A stretch of DNA of 64,000 bases, from the NCBI RefSeq assembly GCF_014171475.1, contig NZ_CP048817.1, positions 1,860,001 to 1,924,000 of the forward strand, in the 5' to 3' direction. The translations under genes and the position numbers were made by a program. Every line of letters starts with the position of its first letter. Within the stretch, counting starts at the first letter, position 1. Positions 35,847 through 45,816 of the stretch are shown here, piece by piece. Under the pieces are notes generated by a model. The model was not told the origin of the DNA, did not search any database, and saw nothing but the letters and a program-made list of their open reading frames with translations. The DNA is from Sphingomonas sp. So64.6b (lineage in GTDB: Bacteria; Pseudomonadota; Alphaproteobacteria; Sphingomonadales; Sphingomonadaceae).

Positions 35847-37412
35847 TCAGGTGGTCGGCAGGGTCGTGCAGGCAGCGCTCGTCGCGCCGAAGTTCGCCGT
35901 CGCCGAGTTGCAGGTCCAGCCGGCATACCAGGTGTCGGTCGCGTCCTTGACCGCGCCGACATAGCCCGGCGAAACGAAGAAGCTGCCGAGCGTCGCGGCG
36001 GCAAAGGCCGGGCGCGCGGTTTCGTTGGCGCCGTTGATATAGCCGTTGGTCAGCGTCGAGGTCAGGTTCGAGATGTTGTTCGTACCCGCTTCGAAAGTGG
36101 CGCGTACCTGTGCGTCGGTGACGCCGCTATTGCCGAGGAACGGATTGGCCGGGCAGGACATGCTGACCGATTCGAAGCGCGGTGGGCCGGCTTCATCCAA
36201 TGCCGGATCCGCGGCACGAAGCGTGTTGGCACGGCTGATGCGCAGGCAAGCCAGGTTGGGGCTGGACACGACGCCGTTGACCAGCGTGTAATCGGCGCTG
36301 CCGCGGATCAGGATCGCGGCAAGGTCAGCACCGGTGGTCGACCGCTGAACGAAGGTGAAGTTTGCCAGGCGCGTGTTCTGACGCGGCGTATTTTCCTCCA
36401 ACGTATTGTCCGAATCTGCTTCGATCATCGCATCGCCAACGCCAGCGCGCTGCACCGCGATGACGTACTGGATGAAACCCTTATAGCCGACGTCGGTGTC
36501 GAGATTGTCGTCCTCGTTGCCGGTCAGCACCAGATACTTCATGTTCACCCGACCACCGAACACCTCGATGCCGTCGTCTGAGCTGTTATGGACCTGGATA
36601 TGGTCGATCACGGTGTCGCTGCCGACGCCCGACGGGGTCAGACCCTGGAGCTCGGATGCCGCCGACAGGATGAAGCCCGAATAGCGGATCTGCACATATT
36701 GCATGCGGCCGCTATTGTCGGCCGGCGTCGCGCCACCATAAAGCGCATTGCTGGTGCCTTCGGTGTCGCGCTCGCACGCGGTCGTGCCCGGCGTCGCCAG
36801 CGGTGCGAGGCAGTCGGTGATCGGCGCGCGGCCGAGCAGGACGACGCCGCCCCAAAGCTGCGACGTATCGTCGGTCGCCGCACCGGTGACATTTCCACGG
36901 CCAGTGAAGATGATCGGACGGGTCGGCGTACCGACCGCGTCGATGCGATTGCCGCGGTTGACCGCAAGGAACGAAACGCCGGTTGCGCCGAATACGACCA
37001 CGCCCGGATCGATCGTCAGCGTGACGTTGTTGCCGGTGCTCGCCGCAAGCTGATCGGTGCCGACATCGACGCGACCGGGCAGAGAATAGATCACACCGGT
37101 CGTGCGCGGAATTTGCGTATTGCTGGTGAAGCGCGCCGGGAAAGCGCAGTTGCGATATTCACCGGTCGGGCCACTGATCGTACCGGCATTGACCAGCTGA
37201 TCCGTACCCGGAAGGGTCGGGCACGAAGCCGCCGGCGTCACCAGCACGGGCGAGGTCGGCGTGGGAGTTGGGGTTGAAGTTGGGCTTGGCGTTGGGGTGG
37301 GAGGAAAGTTGCCTTCGCCCGGTGAGGCGATGTCGCTCGCGCCGCACGCGCCGAGTGCGAGGGCTGCGCAGCTGGTCAACAAAATGAGGCTAGTGCGCTT
37401 GAAGCTGGCCAT
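35847..37412 (-). CDS. surface lipoprotein with Pro/Thr linker and beta-helix-like domain
   Basis: Lipoprotein of 521 residues, function unknown. The signal ends in lipobox LGAC (Cys23). A Pro/Thr/Ser repeat linker (about residues 37-54, PTPTPSPTSTPTPTPTSP) precedes a long domain of short beta repeats with Asp/Gly-rich turns (VIDHIQVHNSSDDGIEVFGG; MKYLVLTGNEDDNLDTDVGY), which suggests a right-handed parallel beta-helix. Several Cys pairs fit an extracellular location. GGAG lies five bases before ATG. It precedes the TonB receptor on the same strand, so the two are probably one unit. Caulobacter secretes a surface lipoprotein by its T2SS, so export by the adjacent gsp system is possible; this is an inference. 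Confidence 0.8.
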   Translation of the reverse strand: MASFKRTSLILLTSCAALALGACGASDIASPGEGNFPPTPTPSPTSTPTPTPTSPVLVTPAASCPTLPGTDQLVNAGTISGPTGEYRNCAFPARFTSNTQIPRTTGVIYSLPGRVDVGTDQLAASTGNNVTLTIDPGVVVFGATGVSFLAVNRGNRIDAVGTPTRPIIFTGRGNVTGAATDDTSQLWGGVVLLGRAPITDCLAPLATPGTTACERDTEGTSNALYGGATPADNSGRMQYVQIRYSGFILSAASELQGLTPSGVGSDTVIDHIQVHNSSDDGIEVFGGRVNMKYLVLTGNEDDNLDTDVGYKGFIQYVIAVQRAGVGDAMIEADSDNTLEENTPRQNTRLANFTFVQRSTTGADLAAILIRGSADYTLVNGVVSSPNLACLRISRANTLRAADPALDEAGPPRFESVSMSCPANPFLGNSGVTDAQVRATFEAGTNNISNLTSTLTNGYINGANETARPAFAAATLGSFFVSPGYVGAVKDATDTWYAGWTCNSATANFGATSAACTTLPTT

Positions 37413-37657
37413 AAAAACTCCGTTCGATCTGTGGGCGGGAGCAGACTGCTCCCTTGGATCGACTCGGTGTTCCCCCTGCCGACCTCTGCAGGGTCGCTAG
37501 GGATGATGCGTGACTCCTCGGCGCGCTTTCGAAGACTCTTCGATGACGCATGCATTTCATATTGATGACTGTTGTTGCGGAGATGTGACGGCACACTGAA
37601 TCAACAGAGCTCACGCCCGGTTCGACCCCGTCTCGCGGAAGGTCTGCATCGAGATGA
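37413..37657. promoter_or_regulatory. upstream region of the lipoprotein/receptor unit
   Basis: 245 bases between the lipoprotein start and tRNA-Val, with no gene. It must contain the promoter of the lipoprotein/TonB-receptor unit. Short inverted pairs such as GGGAGCAG/CTGCTCCC near 37437-37454 are visible. I cannot assign a sigma or regulator site with confidence. Confidence 0.35.
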
Positions 37658-37732
37658 TGGTGGGCGCGGCAAGGATTGAACTTGCGACCCCACCCGTGTG
37701 AAGGGTGTGCTCTACCACTGAGCTACGCGCCC
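37658..37732 (-). tRNA. tRNA-Val (CAC)
   Basis: Minus-strand cloverleaf: acceptor GGGCGCG pairs perfectly with CGCGCCC, D-arm GCTC/GAGC, anticodon stem CACCC/GGGTG with loop TTCACAC (anticodon CAC), T-loop TTCAATC, A73 and an encoded CCA at 37658-37660. Confidence 0.94.
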
Positions 37733-37857
37733 ATCGCGTGACCGCCTTGGGCGGCGCGCAACGGAAAATGCGTGGCGGCGTCTCTTTTGTCGAAAACCCG
37801 CCAACGCAACGGGGCGACGTTTACCGCCGCCCCATTACTTGTGCCTTAAGACAGCCA

Positions 37858-37880
37858 GCCGGGACTTGTCCAGCCCCGGC
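37858..37880 (-). terminator. possible terminator after the HU gene
   Basis: GCCGGG (37858-37863) and CCCGGC (37875-37880) form a stem 19 bases beyond the HU stop in the direction of transcription. It is followed on the minus strand by TGGCTGTCTT, only a weak T-rich tail. Confidence 0.35.
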
Positions 37881-37898
37881 AGCGTCATCGACCGTCGA

Positions 37899-38171
37899 TC
37901 AGTTGACCGCGTCCTTCAGGCCCTTACCGGCCTTGAACTTCGGCTGTGACGACGCCTTGATCGTCATCGGCTCGCCGGTACGCGGGTTGCGCCCCGTCGA
38001 AGCCTTGCGCTTGCTGACCGAGAAAGTCCCGAAACCAACCAGGCGAACTTCGTCACCCTTTTTCAGCGCGTTTGAAATCGCATCGAAAACCGCCTCAACC
38101 GCCTTGCTGGCATCGCCCTTGCCCAGCCCGGACGCGTCGGCGACGGTGCCGATCAGTTCTTGCTTGTTCAT
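37899..38171 (-). CDS. hup: DNA-binding protein HU
   Basis: Nucleoid protein of 90 residues that bends DNA as a dimer. MNKQELIGTVADASGLGKGDA and the conserved HU signature VGFGTFSVSKRKASTGRNPRTGEPM (in part) are present, ending in a basic FKAGKGLKDAVN. ATG 38171 is the usual start. It follows lon on the same strand, an arrangement common in proteobacteria. Confidence 0.96.
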   Translation of the reverse strand: MNKQELIGTVADASGLGKGDASKAVEAVFDAISNALKKGDEVRLVGFGTFSVSKRKASTGRNPRTGEPMTIKASSQPKFKAGKGLKDAVN

Positions 38172-38328
38172 GCCCAGAAACCCCCGTTTACGAATTACAT
38201 CAATCAAATGAATCGCGGCGCGAAGCCGGTGACGCAATAAGGCTGGTCAATCGGTGGCTGTCAAAACAAAACGTCATCGAACTGCCGCGAATTTGGCCAG
38301 TTTATCGTAACGTTGCCGTAACAGGGGT

Positions 38329-40725
38329 TCAGTGATGCACCCCGCCACCGATCGGCGCGACGCCGGGAGGCGGCAACGCTGCGAGTTCGTCCGCTTCCGT
38401 CCAGTCGATCGCGACCAGCGGCTCGGTCAGCGCGAGGCGCAGAACTTCATCGACATGCCCGACCGGGATAATCTTCAGCCCTTCGCGGATGTTGGCCGGG
38501 ATCTCGACCAGATCCTTCTCGTTCTCGGCCGGGATCAGCACAGTCTTGATACCGCCGCGCAGCGCCGCGAGCAGCTTTTCCTTCAACCCGCCGATCGGCA
38601 ACACGCGGCCGCGCAGCGTCACTTCGCCGGTCATCGCGATATCGCGCCGCACCGGCACGCCGGTCAGGGTCGAAACGATCGCGGTAACGATACCGATACC
38701 CGCCGACGGGCCGTCCTTGGGCACCGCCCCCTCGGGCAGATGGATATGGAGATCCTTGCGCGCGAAGATGCTCGGCTTGATGCCATAGCTTGGGGCGCGC
38801 GCCTTGATGAAGCTCAGCGCGGTTTCAATTGATTCCTTCATCACATCACCGAGCTTGCCGGTAACCTTGGCGCCGCCCTTGCCCGGCACGGTGACGCTTT
38901 CGATTGTCAGCAATTCGCCGCCGACTTCGGTCCAGGCGAGGCCGGTGACGGCGCCGATCTGATTCTCTTCCTCGCTCAGCCCGTAGCGATACTTCTTCAC
39001 GCCGGCGAAATCGGCGAGGTTGTCGGGCGTGACCGTCACGCTCGTCACCTTGCCTTCGAGAATCTGGCGCAGTGCCTTACGCGCCAGCCGCGCGATCTCA
39101 CGCTCGAGCGTGCGAACGCCCGCTTCACGGGTATAGTATTGGATCAATGCGCGCAGGCCCTCGGTGGTCAGCGTGAACTCGCCGGCCTTCAGACCATGGG
39201 CCTCGATCTGCTTTTCGATCAGATGGCGCTGCGCGATCTCGACCTTCTCATCCTCGGTATAACCTTCGAGGCGGATGATCTCCATCCGGTCGAGCAAAGG
39301 CTGGGGCAGGTTGAGCGTGTTCGCGGTGGTCACGAACATCACGTCGGACAGATCGATATCGAGCTCCAGATAATGGTCCTGGAACTTCGAATTCTGCTCC
39401 GGATCGAGCACCTCAAGCAAAGCGGATGCCGGATCGCCACGAAAATCCTGGCCAAGCTTGTCGATCTCGTCGAGGAGGAACAACGGGTTCGACGTGCCGG
39501 CCTTTTTCAGATTGGTGACGATCTTACCCGGCAGCGAGCCGATATAGGTACGGCGATGGCCGCGAATTTCGGCCTCGTCGCGCACGCCGCCCAATGACTG
39601 GCGGATGAACTCGCGCCCGGTCGCCTTGGCGATCGACTTGCCCAGGCTGGTCTTGCCCACCCCAGGAGGGCCGACGAGGCACAGGATCGGCCCCTTCAGC
39701 TTGTTGGTGCGCGCCTGGACCGCGAGATATTCGACGATCCGGTCCTTGACCTTCTCCAGCGCATAATGATCCTCATCGAGCACCGCCTGCGCCGCTGCGA
39801 TATCCTTCTTGATCTTCGACTTCTTGCCCCAGGGCAAGCCGAGCAGCACGTCGAGATAATTGCGGATGACGGTTGCTTCGGCCGACATCGGCGCCATCGA
39901 CTTCAGCTTCTTCAGTTCGCCGGTTGCCTTGCTACGCGCTTCCTTGGACAGCTTGAGCGTCGCGATCTTTTGGGTCAGCTCGGCGATCTCGTCGCCCTCA
40001 CCTTCCTCGCCTTCGTTACCGAGTTCGCGCTGGATCGCCTTCAGCTGCTCGTTGAGATAATATTCGCGCTGCGTTTTCTCCATCTGGCGTTTGACGCGGC
40101 TTTTGATCTTCTTCTCGACCTGCAGGACGCCGAGTTCGCCTTCCATGAAGGCGAACGCCATTTCCAGCCGCTTGGCCGGATCGATCTCGACCAGCAGTGA
40201 TTGCTTGTCGGACACCTTGACCGAAATGTTCGCCGCGACCGCATCGGCGAGACGCGAAGCATCCTCGATCTCATTCAGTTGCACCGCGGTTTCGGCGGGC
40301 AGCTTGCGGTTGAGCTTGGCATAATTCTCGAACTGGTCGATCACCGAGCGCATCAGCGCGGACACTTCATTGCCCTCGGCCACGGCTTCCTCGACCGGCA
40401 GCACGGTCGCTGTCAGGTAACCGTCCGTCTCGCCCAGCACGTCCAGCGACGCGCGGGTCTTGCCCTCGACCAGCACGCGCACTGTGCCGTCGGGCAGCTT
40501 GAGCAATTGCAGCACGGTCGCGGTCACGCCGAGATCATACAAGTCGTCGCGTTCCGGATCGTCTTCCGACGGATCAAGCTGTGCGACGAGAAAGATTTCC
40601 TTGTCGGCGTTCATCGCCGCTTCCAGCGCAGCAACGGACTTGTCGCGGCCGACGAACAGCGGCACGATCATGTGCGGGAACACGACGATGTCGCGCAACG
40701 GCAGGACGGGGTAGGACTGGGTCAT
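38329..40725 (-). CDS. lon: ATP-dependent protease Lon
   Basis: Cytosolic AAA+ serine protease for misfolded and regulatory proteins, 798 residues from ATG 40725 (GGAG five bases upstream). The N-domain begins [24 protein letters not shown]. Walker A is [15 protein letters not shown], Walker B FLLDEIDK; the protease domain carries [11 protein letters not shown] (catalytic Ser) and the Lys in [14 protein letters not shown]. Length and domain order are normal. A sigma70-like promoter is visible just upstream. Confidence 0.97.
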   Translation of the reverse strand: MTQSYPVLPLRDIVVFPHMIVPLFVGRDKSVAALEAAMNADKEIFLVAQLDPSEDDPERDDLYDLGVTATVLQLLKLPDGTVRVLVEGKTRASLDVLGETDGYLTATVLPVEEAVAEGNEVSALMRSVIDQFENYAKLNRKLPAETAVQLNEIEDASRLADAVAANISVKVSDKQSLLVEIDPAKRLEMAFAFMEGELGVLQVEKKIKSRVKRQMEKTQREYYLNEQLKAIQRELGNEGEEGEGDEIAELTQKIATLKLSKEARSKATGELKKLKSMAPMSAEATVIRNYLDVLLGLPWGKKSKIKKDIAAAQAVLDEDHYALEKVKDRIVEYLAVQARTNKLKGPILCLVGPPGVGKTSLGKSIAKATGREFIRQSLGGVRDEAEIRGHRRTYIGSLPGKIVTNLKKAGTSNPLFLLDEIDKLGQDFRGDPASALLEVLDPEQNSKFQDHYLELDIDLSDVMFVTTANTLNLPQPLLDRMEIIRLEGYTEDEKVEIAQRHLIEKQIEAHGLKAGEFTLTTEGLRALIQYYTREAGVRTLEREIARLARKALRQILEGKVTSVTVTPDNLADFAGVKKYRYGLSEEENQIGAVTGLAWTEVGGELLTIESVTVPGKGGAKVTGKLGDVMKESIETALSFIKARAPSYGIKPSIFARKDLHIHLPEGAVPKDGPSAGIGIVTAIVSTLTGVPVRRDIAMTGEVTLRGRVLPIGGLKEKLLAALRGGIKTVLIPAENEKDLVEIPANIREGLKIIPVGHVDEVLRLALTEPLVAIDWTEADELAALPPPGVAPIGGGVHH

Positions 40726-41473
40726 GAATACTCCGGGGGCGCCTGAACGCGGCGCCGGTCTTCCCTTATATGGTGATGGTTGCCGATCCATCAATCGTGC
40801 GATTTGCACGACGCGCCGAACCGTGTTCGGCGGGGCGCTGGCGCTACTTCCAGCAGCGGCGATCGGACGCGGCGCAATCGTCGATCCCGTGGCGCGCACG
40901 GCGGCGGCAATGGGCGGACAGCATCTGCTCGACCGGGTCGCGGCGATCGGCTGGCTCGGCGCGGCAGAAGTGGTGACGCCGGAAAAGACATTGCGCCTGG
41001 GCGTCGAGACGCGAATCGAACCGTTCGTCCGGGCACGGTCGAACAGCTGGGTCATGACTGAAGGCGTGGCCAAGGCCCGGTCGCTGATCATTGAACCGAC
41101 GGGTGGCTGGATGGAGCGCGACGGCAAGCGCACCGCCCTGCCTGCGCACCAGGCCCGCCACGAGCGCGAACAATATGGACTGTACGGTTATATGCTGATG
41201 CGCGCGCCGACCGCAGCGGCCGGCGACCGGTTGCTCGCCGCGCACCCCGGCCTGCCGCCGGTCAGCTTCGAAACAGGCCCCGACGGACGGCTCAGCACAG
41301 CGACTTACACCGTCTTCGCGCCCGATGGCGGCGAGGTGATTCAGGAGCGTTTCACCTTCGACGGCACCGTTAACGACAAAGGACTACGCTGGCCGCGTCG
41401 GTTGCGTATCGCGCAGAATGGCGTCCCTTTCTTCACCCTCGTCATCGACCGGTTCATGGTCGAACTCCACTGA
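40724..41473 (+). CDS. hypothetical exported protein next to lon
   Basis: Unrecognised protein of up to 249 residues. A Tat- or Sec-like signal is suggested by TTRRTVFGGALALLPAAAIG. The mature part has GLRWPRRLRIAQNGVPFFTLVIDR near the C-terminus, in the style of an outer-membrane lipoprotein carrier or DUF beta-protein, but I cannot name a family. Start uncertain: ATG 40724 lies base-to-base against the lon start on the other strand, while GTG 40823 would remove the twin arginines. It precedes the M1 peptidase by 19 bases, so the two may be co-transcribed. Confidence 0.55.
   Translation: MNTPGAPERGAGLPLYGDGCRSINRAICTTRRTVFGGALALLPAAAIGRGAIVDPVARTAAAMGGQHLLDRVAAIGWLGAAEVVTPEKTLRLGVETRIEPFVRARSNSWVMTEGVAKARSLIIEPTGGWMERDGKRTALPAHQARHEREQYGLYGYMLMRAPTAAAGDRLLAAHPGLPPVSFETGPDGRLSTATYTVFAPDGGEVIQERFTFDGTVNDKGLRWPRRLRIAQNGVPFFTLVIDRFMVELH
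40765..40794 (-). promoter_or_regulatory. candidate sigma70-type promoter of lon
   Basis: On the minus strand TTGATG (40794-40789) and TATAAG (40770-40765) are separated by 18 bases. Transcription would begin about 30 bases before the lon ATG. It lies inside the 5' part of the plus-strand frame that begins at 40724, which casts doubt on that frame's first codons. Confidence 0.45.
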
Positions 41474-41492
41474 TCAACCTGGAAAGCACTGC

Positions 41493-43214
41493 ATGACTCC
41501 TCGCCTGCTGTTCGCCGCATCGCTGATCGCGCTGATCGCCGCCGCCCCACCACCAAAGGGATTGCCGCCGCTCACCGCGCAGACCGAGCGATCTGGCGGT
41601 GCGATCGATCCCGAGCGGGCAAAGCAGCAGCTTGATACCGTGGATCTCGCGATCGAGGTCATGCCGGCCAGTCAGACGATCGCCGGGGTTGCGACGCTCA
41701 ACATTACCGCCAAGGCGCCGCTCGCCCGATTGCTGCTCGATCTCGACCGCAACTTGCCGGTCAGCGCCATAGCGATCGATGGAAAGGCCCTGCCGCGATC
41801 GGCTTGGTCCAATCCCGAAGGCAGGTTGATCGTCGATCTACCGACGCGCGTGGAGACGGGGAATAAGGTCAGCGCGCGAATCACCTATGGTGGCACCCCG
41901 CATGTCGCGGTCAACGCGCCCTGGGACGGCGGTTTCGTCTGGTCGAAAACCCCCGCCGGTCTGCCCTGGGTCGCGACGGCGGTTCAGGGTGAGGGATGCG
42001 ACCTGTTCTGGCCCTGCCTCGATTTCCCGACCGCCGAGCCGCAATCGATGGACCTGCACATCACCGTGCCCAAGGGATTGAAAGCGCCGTCGAATGGCGT
42101 GTTAACGGGCGTCGACAAGCTGGCGGATGGACGCACGACCTGGAACTGGCGAGTCAAGCATCCCAATACCTATGCGATCGCCCTCAACGTCGCGCCGTAC
42201 GAGGAGATTTCGGGAATTTACAAGAGCCGCTTCGGCAATACATTTCCGATGAGCTATTGGTATCTGCCGGGCGAAGAGAAGCAAGCCAAAGCGCTGTTCG
42301 CCGAATTCGCGCCGACGATCGACTTTTTCGAAAGCACCGTCGGTCCGTATCCGTTTGGCGACGAGAAGGTCGGCGTGGTCGAAACCCCGCACAAGGGCAT
42401 GGAACACCAGACGATCAACGGATATGGCAATGGTTATGCCAAGGCGCCCGAGGGGTTCGACTGGCTGTTTCAGCATGAGTTCGCGCATGAATGGTTCGCC
42501 AATCAGCTGACCGCCGCTGACTGGGACGATATGTGGCTGCATGAGGGTTATGGCACATACATGCAGCCGCTCTATGGCCGCTGGCGCGAGGGCGATGGCC
42601 GCTATGCCGCGATGATGCTGGCGAACCGCGTGGACATCGTCAATCGCGCACCAATCGTCTCCGGCAAGCCGCGCAGCGAGGAGGATGTCTATCAGCTCGA
42701 CAAAGGCGGACCGGGCATCGACATTTACTACAAGGCATCGTGGATGCTCCACACGTTGCGCTATCTGATCGGCGACCAGGCGTTTGGCGATGTCACGCGG
42801 CTTGCTGTCTATGGCCGCACGGATCCCAAGCCGGGCAATTTCCAACCGCGCTACAGCAGCACGGAAGAGTATCAGCGCTATGTCGAACAGGTTACCGGCA
42901 GTGATTGTCGCTGGTTCTTCGACGTCTATCTACGCCGGGCTGCATTACCCGAGCTGATCGAGACGCGCGATGGCGGCAAGCTGACACTGACTTGGACGGT
43001 GCCGGACAATTTGCCCTTCCCTATGCCGGTTGAGGTGCAGATCGACGACCGGACCGTCCAGCTGGCGATGACCAGCGGCAGCACTATGATCGCCGTAGCG
43101 CCCGGCGCGCATGTCGTGCTCGACCCGAACAGCCGCATTCTCAGGCGCTCGATCGCGGTCGAGGAAACCCAGGCATGGCGCACCGCCAACCCACCAAAGG
43201 GGACGAACAAATGA
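41493..43214 (+). CDS. M1 family zinc metallopeptidase
   Basis: Secreted gluzincin aminopeptidase of 573 residues. The signal peptide MTPRLLFAASLIALIAAAPP is followed by the N-terminal beta domain and the catalytic domain with HEFAHEW and the downstream Glu in MWLHEGYG (HExxH-x18-E). The exopeptidase loop is GMEHQTI rather than the classical GxMEN, so aminopeptidase activity is likely but the loop is altered. ATG 41493 begins the signal peptide. Its stop overlaps the methyltransferase start (ATGA). Confidence 0.92.
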   Translation: MTPRLLFAASLIALIAAAPPPKGLPPLTAQTERSGGAIDPERAKQQLDTVDLAIEVMPASQTIAGVATLNITAKAPLARLLLDLDRNLPVSAIAIDGKALPRSAWSNPEGRLIVDLPTRVETGNKVSARITYGGTPHVAVNAPWDGGFVWSKTPAGLPWVATAVQGEGCDLFWPCLDFPTAEPQSMDLHITVPKGLKAPSNGVLTGVDKLADGRTTWNWRVKHPNTYAIALNVAPYEEISGIYKSRFGNTFPMSYWYLPGEEKQAKALFAEFAPTIDFFESTVGPYPFGDEKVGVVETPHKGMEHQTINGYGNGYAKAPEGFDWLFQHEFAHEWFANQLTAADWDDMWLHEGYGTYMQPLYGRWREGDGRYAAMMLANRVDIVNRAPIVSGKPRSEEDVYQLDKGGPGIDIYYKASWMLHTLRYLIGDQAFGDVTRLAVYGRTDPKPGNFQPRYSSTEEYQRYVEQVTGSDCRWFFDVYLRRAALPELIETRDGGKLTLTWTVPDNLPFPMPVEVQIDDRTVQLAMTSGSTMIAVAPGAHVVLDPNSRILRRSIAVEETQAWRTANPPKGTNK

Positions 43215-43807
43215 GCCTGGTGAACAGCAGCCCGGTCGGCCTGCCCGGATTGGCCGTGATGGCGACCGGCTTCGCGCTCTTTCTGTTGTCGCTGCTCGTC
43301 GCACGTAGCCGGTCGGCGAGCGATGCGGGCAAACAGAAGAAATCCTCGCGCTCGCTTGCCGGCATCGCGGTGCAGGGGATCGCGATCGGTTATGCCGGAT
43401 TCGGCCCGATCGACGTCGCGCTCGATCCGCTGTCGCCCTTCGCGTTGGGTCAGGCGATTCTCATCGCGATATTGATGGCGATGGTCATAGGCCTGTTCCT
43501 CACCTCGGCACGCGCGCTGGGGCGAAACTGGAGCCTTGTTGCCCGCACCCGATCGGACCACAGTCTGGTGATCGATGGCCCCTTCGCGCATGTCCGCCAC
43601 CCGATCTATATCGCCCTGTTCCTGCTCATGATCGCGCTGGCGGTCGCCTTTGGCCATCCGCTCCATCTGCTGATCGGCGTGCCACTCTACGCGCTCGGCA
43701 CTTGGTTGCGCATCGCCGAGGAGGAACGGTTGCTGCGCGAGATGTTCGGCCAGGACTATGATCGCTATGCCGCACGCGTGCGACGTTTCGTGCCGGGAGT
43801 ATTTTGA
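43211..43807 (+). CDS. isoprenylcysteine carboxyl methyltransferase-like membrane protein
   Basis: Integral-membrane methyltransferase family protein of 198 residues (ICMT/PEMT type). After several helices the family core appears: LVIDGPFAHVRHPIYIALFLL with the RHPxY motif at about residue 130, and the C-terminal EEERLLREMFGQDYDRYAARVRRFVP (in part). Bacterial members methylate unknown small molecules or lipids. It is coupled to the M1 peptidase by ATGA. Confidence 0.85.
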   Translation: MSLVNSSPVGLPGLAVMATGFALFLLSLLVARSRSASDAGKQKKSSRSLAGIAVQGIAIGYAGFGPIDVALDPLSPFALGQAILIAILMAMVIGLFLTSARALGRNWSLVARTRSDHSLVIDGPFAHVRHPIYIALFLLMIALAVAFGHPLHLLIGVPLYALGTWLRIAEEERLLREMFGQDYDRYAARVRRFVPGVF

Positions 43808-43852
43808 TGTCGCAGCGACCCATCCGATACCATTCGCCGAACAGGCGGCGCC

Positions 43853-44197
43853 ATGGCGCGCGCTGAACGGCTGGCCCAGCTCGACGAGCGCCGGATCGAG
43901 ATCGAGGTCGAGTATCGTCAGCTGCTGGTCGCGGCTCTGGAGCGCTGCGCCGCCGGCAAATGGGGCCTGTTCGGTCATGGCAAGGATCGCCAGATGATTG
44001 CACTCTGGGCGCCGACGATCGAGGAATTGAACGATCTCGCCGATCAGATCGACGAAGCCCGGGATCGCCTGGGTTTGCCGATATTCGACCTGCACGCCGA
44101 GTTCCTGGCATCGCGCGGCCGGGCTGACCCCAGCGCGGTCGGCGAGCCGAAACAGGCAAAAGCCTGGTTGGCGAAACTGGCGCTGTCGCAACCTTGA
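43853..44197 (+). CDS. small hypothetical protein
   Basis: Cytosolic protein of 114 residues with no family that I recognise. It is mostly helical and charged (LAQLDERRIEIEVEYRQLLVAA; IEELNDLADQIDEARDRLGLP), with GKWGLFGHGKDRQ in the middle, and probably forms a coiled coil. Base composition at the third codon position matches neighbouring genes, which supports coding. No good ribosome-binding site is seen before ATG 43853. Confidence 0.65.
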   Translation: MARAERLAQLDERRIEIEVEYRQLLVAALERCAAGKWGLFGHGKDRQMIALWAPTIEELNDLADQIDEARDRLGLPIFDLHAEFLASRGRADPSAVGEPKQAKAWLAKLALSQP

Positions 44198-44201
44198 CCG
44201 A

Positions 44202-45752
44202 TTAACTCCCCCTGGGCGCCGGATAAATCACGACGAACCCGGTCTCGCCTACGATCATTCGCGATCGTGCGATCTGGTCGGCGGACAGCGGCAGACCGGC
44301 CCAGCCCGCCAGCTTTGCGGGCGATTCCGGCAAGTGCTGTTCGATCCACAACAAGGTCGGACAGTTGGCGGCGATTTGAGCGCTTCGTTCGGGCTCGATC
44401 ACGAACCCGGCCCGTGCCGCGACATATTCATGACCGAACCGCACCACCCGCGCCTCATTTGCCATGATCATTTGCGGCGGATTGTCTTGTGGAATGACCC
44501 AGCGTGGCCGGACATGAACGACGGTGCCGGGGCAACGCCGCACGATCTCGCCAATCGGTGTCGCAGTCGCGTTCCATTGCCCGACGCGCGCTTGCCTCGC
44601 AAAGGACAAGCCGATCGCGGTGACCGACGCCAGGAGCGACAGGAGCACGAGCCAGCGATGCCGCATGATCACCTCGGCCGACAGAGCCGCCAGCAGCGCG
44701 GCACTGAATGGCGCCATCGCGATAAGATAGCGCGGGACCAGAAATGGCCTGATCGAATTCGCAACGAGCAGGATCGTCGCGGTGGCCAGGATCGCTGCGG
44801 CCGCGATTAGCGCAAAAGTGATTGCTCCGGCGGCAGGACCGGTCGAGCGCTTACGGAATAGTCGCGCGGCAATGCCCCAAAGGGCGGTAGCCACGACGAT
44901 CAGGTTGAGCATAGGCCGAACCGACCAGCCGCTTGACGTGACGGATAGCGGTTCGCGTGTCTGTAGTCGCCCAGAAGGCGCTCGCGGTGGTTTTTAGGAC
45001 CGACTGTTCCACCAGATAGGAGGCGATCAACGGCAGCGCGGCAAGGATCGCGACGACCAAGAGCCTCGTCGCCCAGGTGCGCTTGCCTAGCACCCACCAT
45101 GAGACGATGAACGACGCGATGATCGCACCTGTGATAAACGCCGAGAAATAATGCAGGTTGAAGGCGATCAGCACGGTAATGCCGAGAAGGATCAACAGCC
45201 CGCGATCCTGCGCCGAATAGTCCTCGGCTCGGGTCGTAATCTTGAAAAAGGCGGTGGCCAGCACCGTCCCTGCCGCTAGTTGCGTCATATAGGCCCGGTG
45301 CTCGATCATCGCATCGAAGGCGTGAGTCGTACCCAGAACGAGCAATGTGAGCACCGCGGTGAAGTTGCGCACCTTGGGATCGGATCGGGCGAGACCAATC
45401 ATCGCGCTCCCGGCCAGGACGATGGGCACGACGTTGAGCGCACGCCGGGCGAACAGATCGTCACCAATAAGAGGTGAAGACAGCCAGGTCAGCGCGTAGA
45501 CGGCGGATGATTATCTTTCAGCCATCGGTCAACCAGCGCCTGCCAAAAGCCCAAATCATGATGACCGAAATAGAGCGACCAGACCTCGTCATACCAGATG
45601 CCACGATGCCAGGCGATCCAGCCGGTCGACGCCAGAAAGACCAGTAACGCCAGAAGCACCGCTACTGCGACGGAGAGAGTGGATGGCGGCGCGGTACATA
45701 CCGCGCGCAGCTTTTCGAATATGCCACCCGCCAATGGTGATGACTGTTTCAT
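44202..45752 (-). pseudogene. broken GT-C-type membrane glycosyltransferase
   Basis: Three consecutive minus-strand pieces make up one protein of about 515 residues. The first piece (45752 to 45489) starts MKQSSPLAGG, has one helix and the motif WYDEVWSLYFGHHDLGFW followed by DNHPP, typical of ArnT/mannosyltransferase GT-C enzymes. A one-base loss near 45500 ends it; restoring one base would give DNHPPLYALTWLSS. The second piece, with several membrane helices, runs in another frame to about 44920. A second frameshift in 44915-45000 leads into the third (GWSVRPMLNLIVVATALWG), which carries the last helices and a soluble C-terminus. Either a decayed gene or two sequencing errors. Confidence 0.75.
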
Positions 45753-45816
45753 CGGTTCCGTATCGCTGGAAATATCAATTACCTTGTGCCGCTTGGCGCG
45801 AAATTACCGGCCTGAA

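Noticed and set aside
37540..37620. Pho-box-like CCGTCAC and CAGTCAT before the lipoprotein gene
   Set aside because: The two copies are 20 bases apart instead of 11 or 22 and match the consensus only partly; too weak to list as a site.
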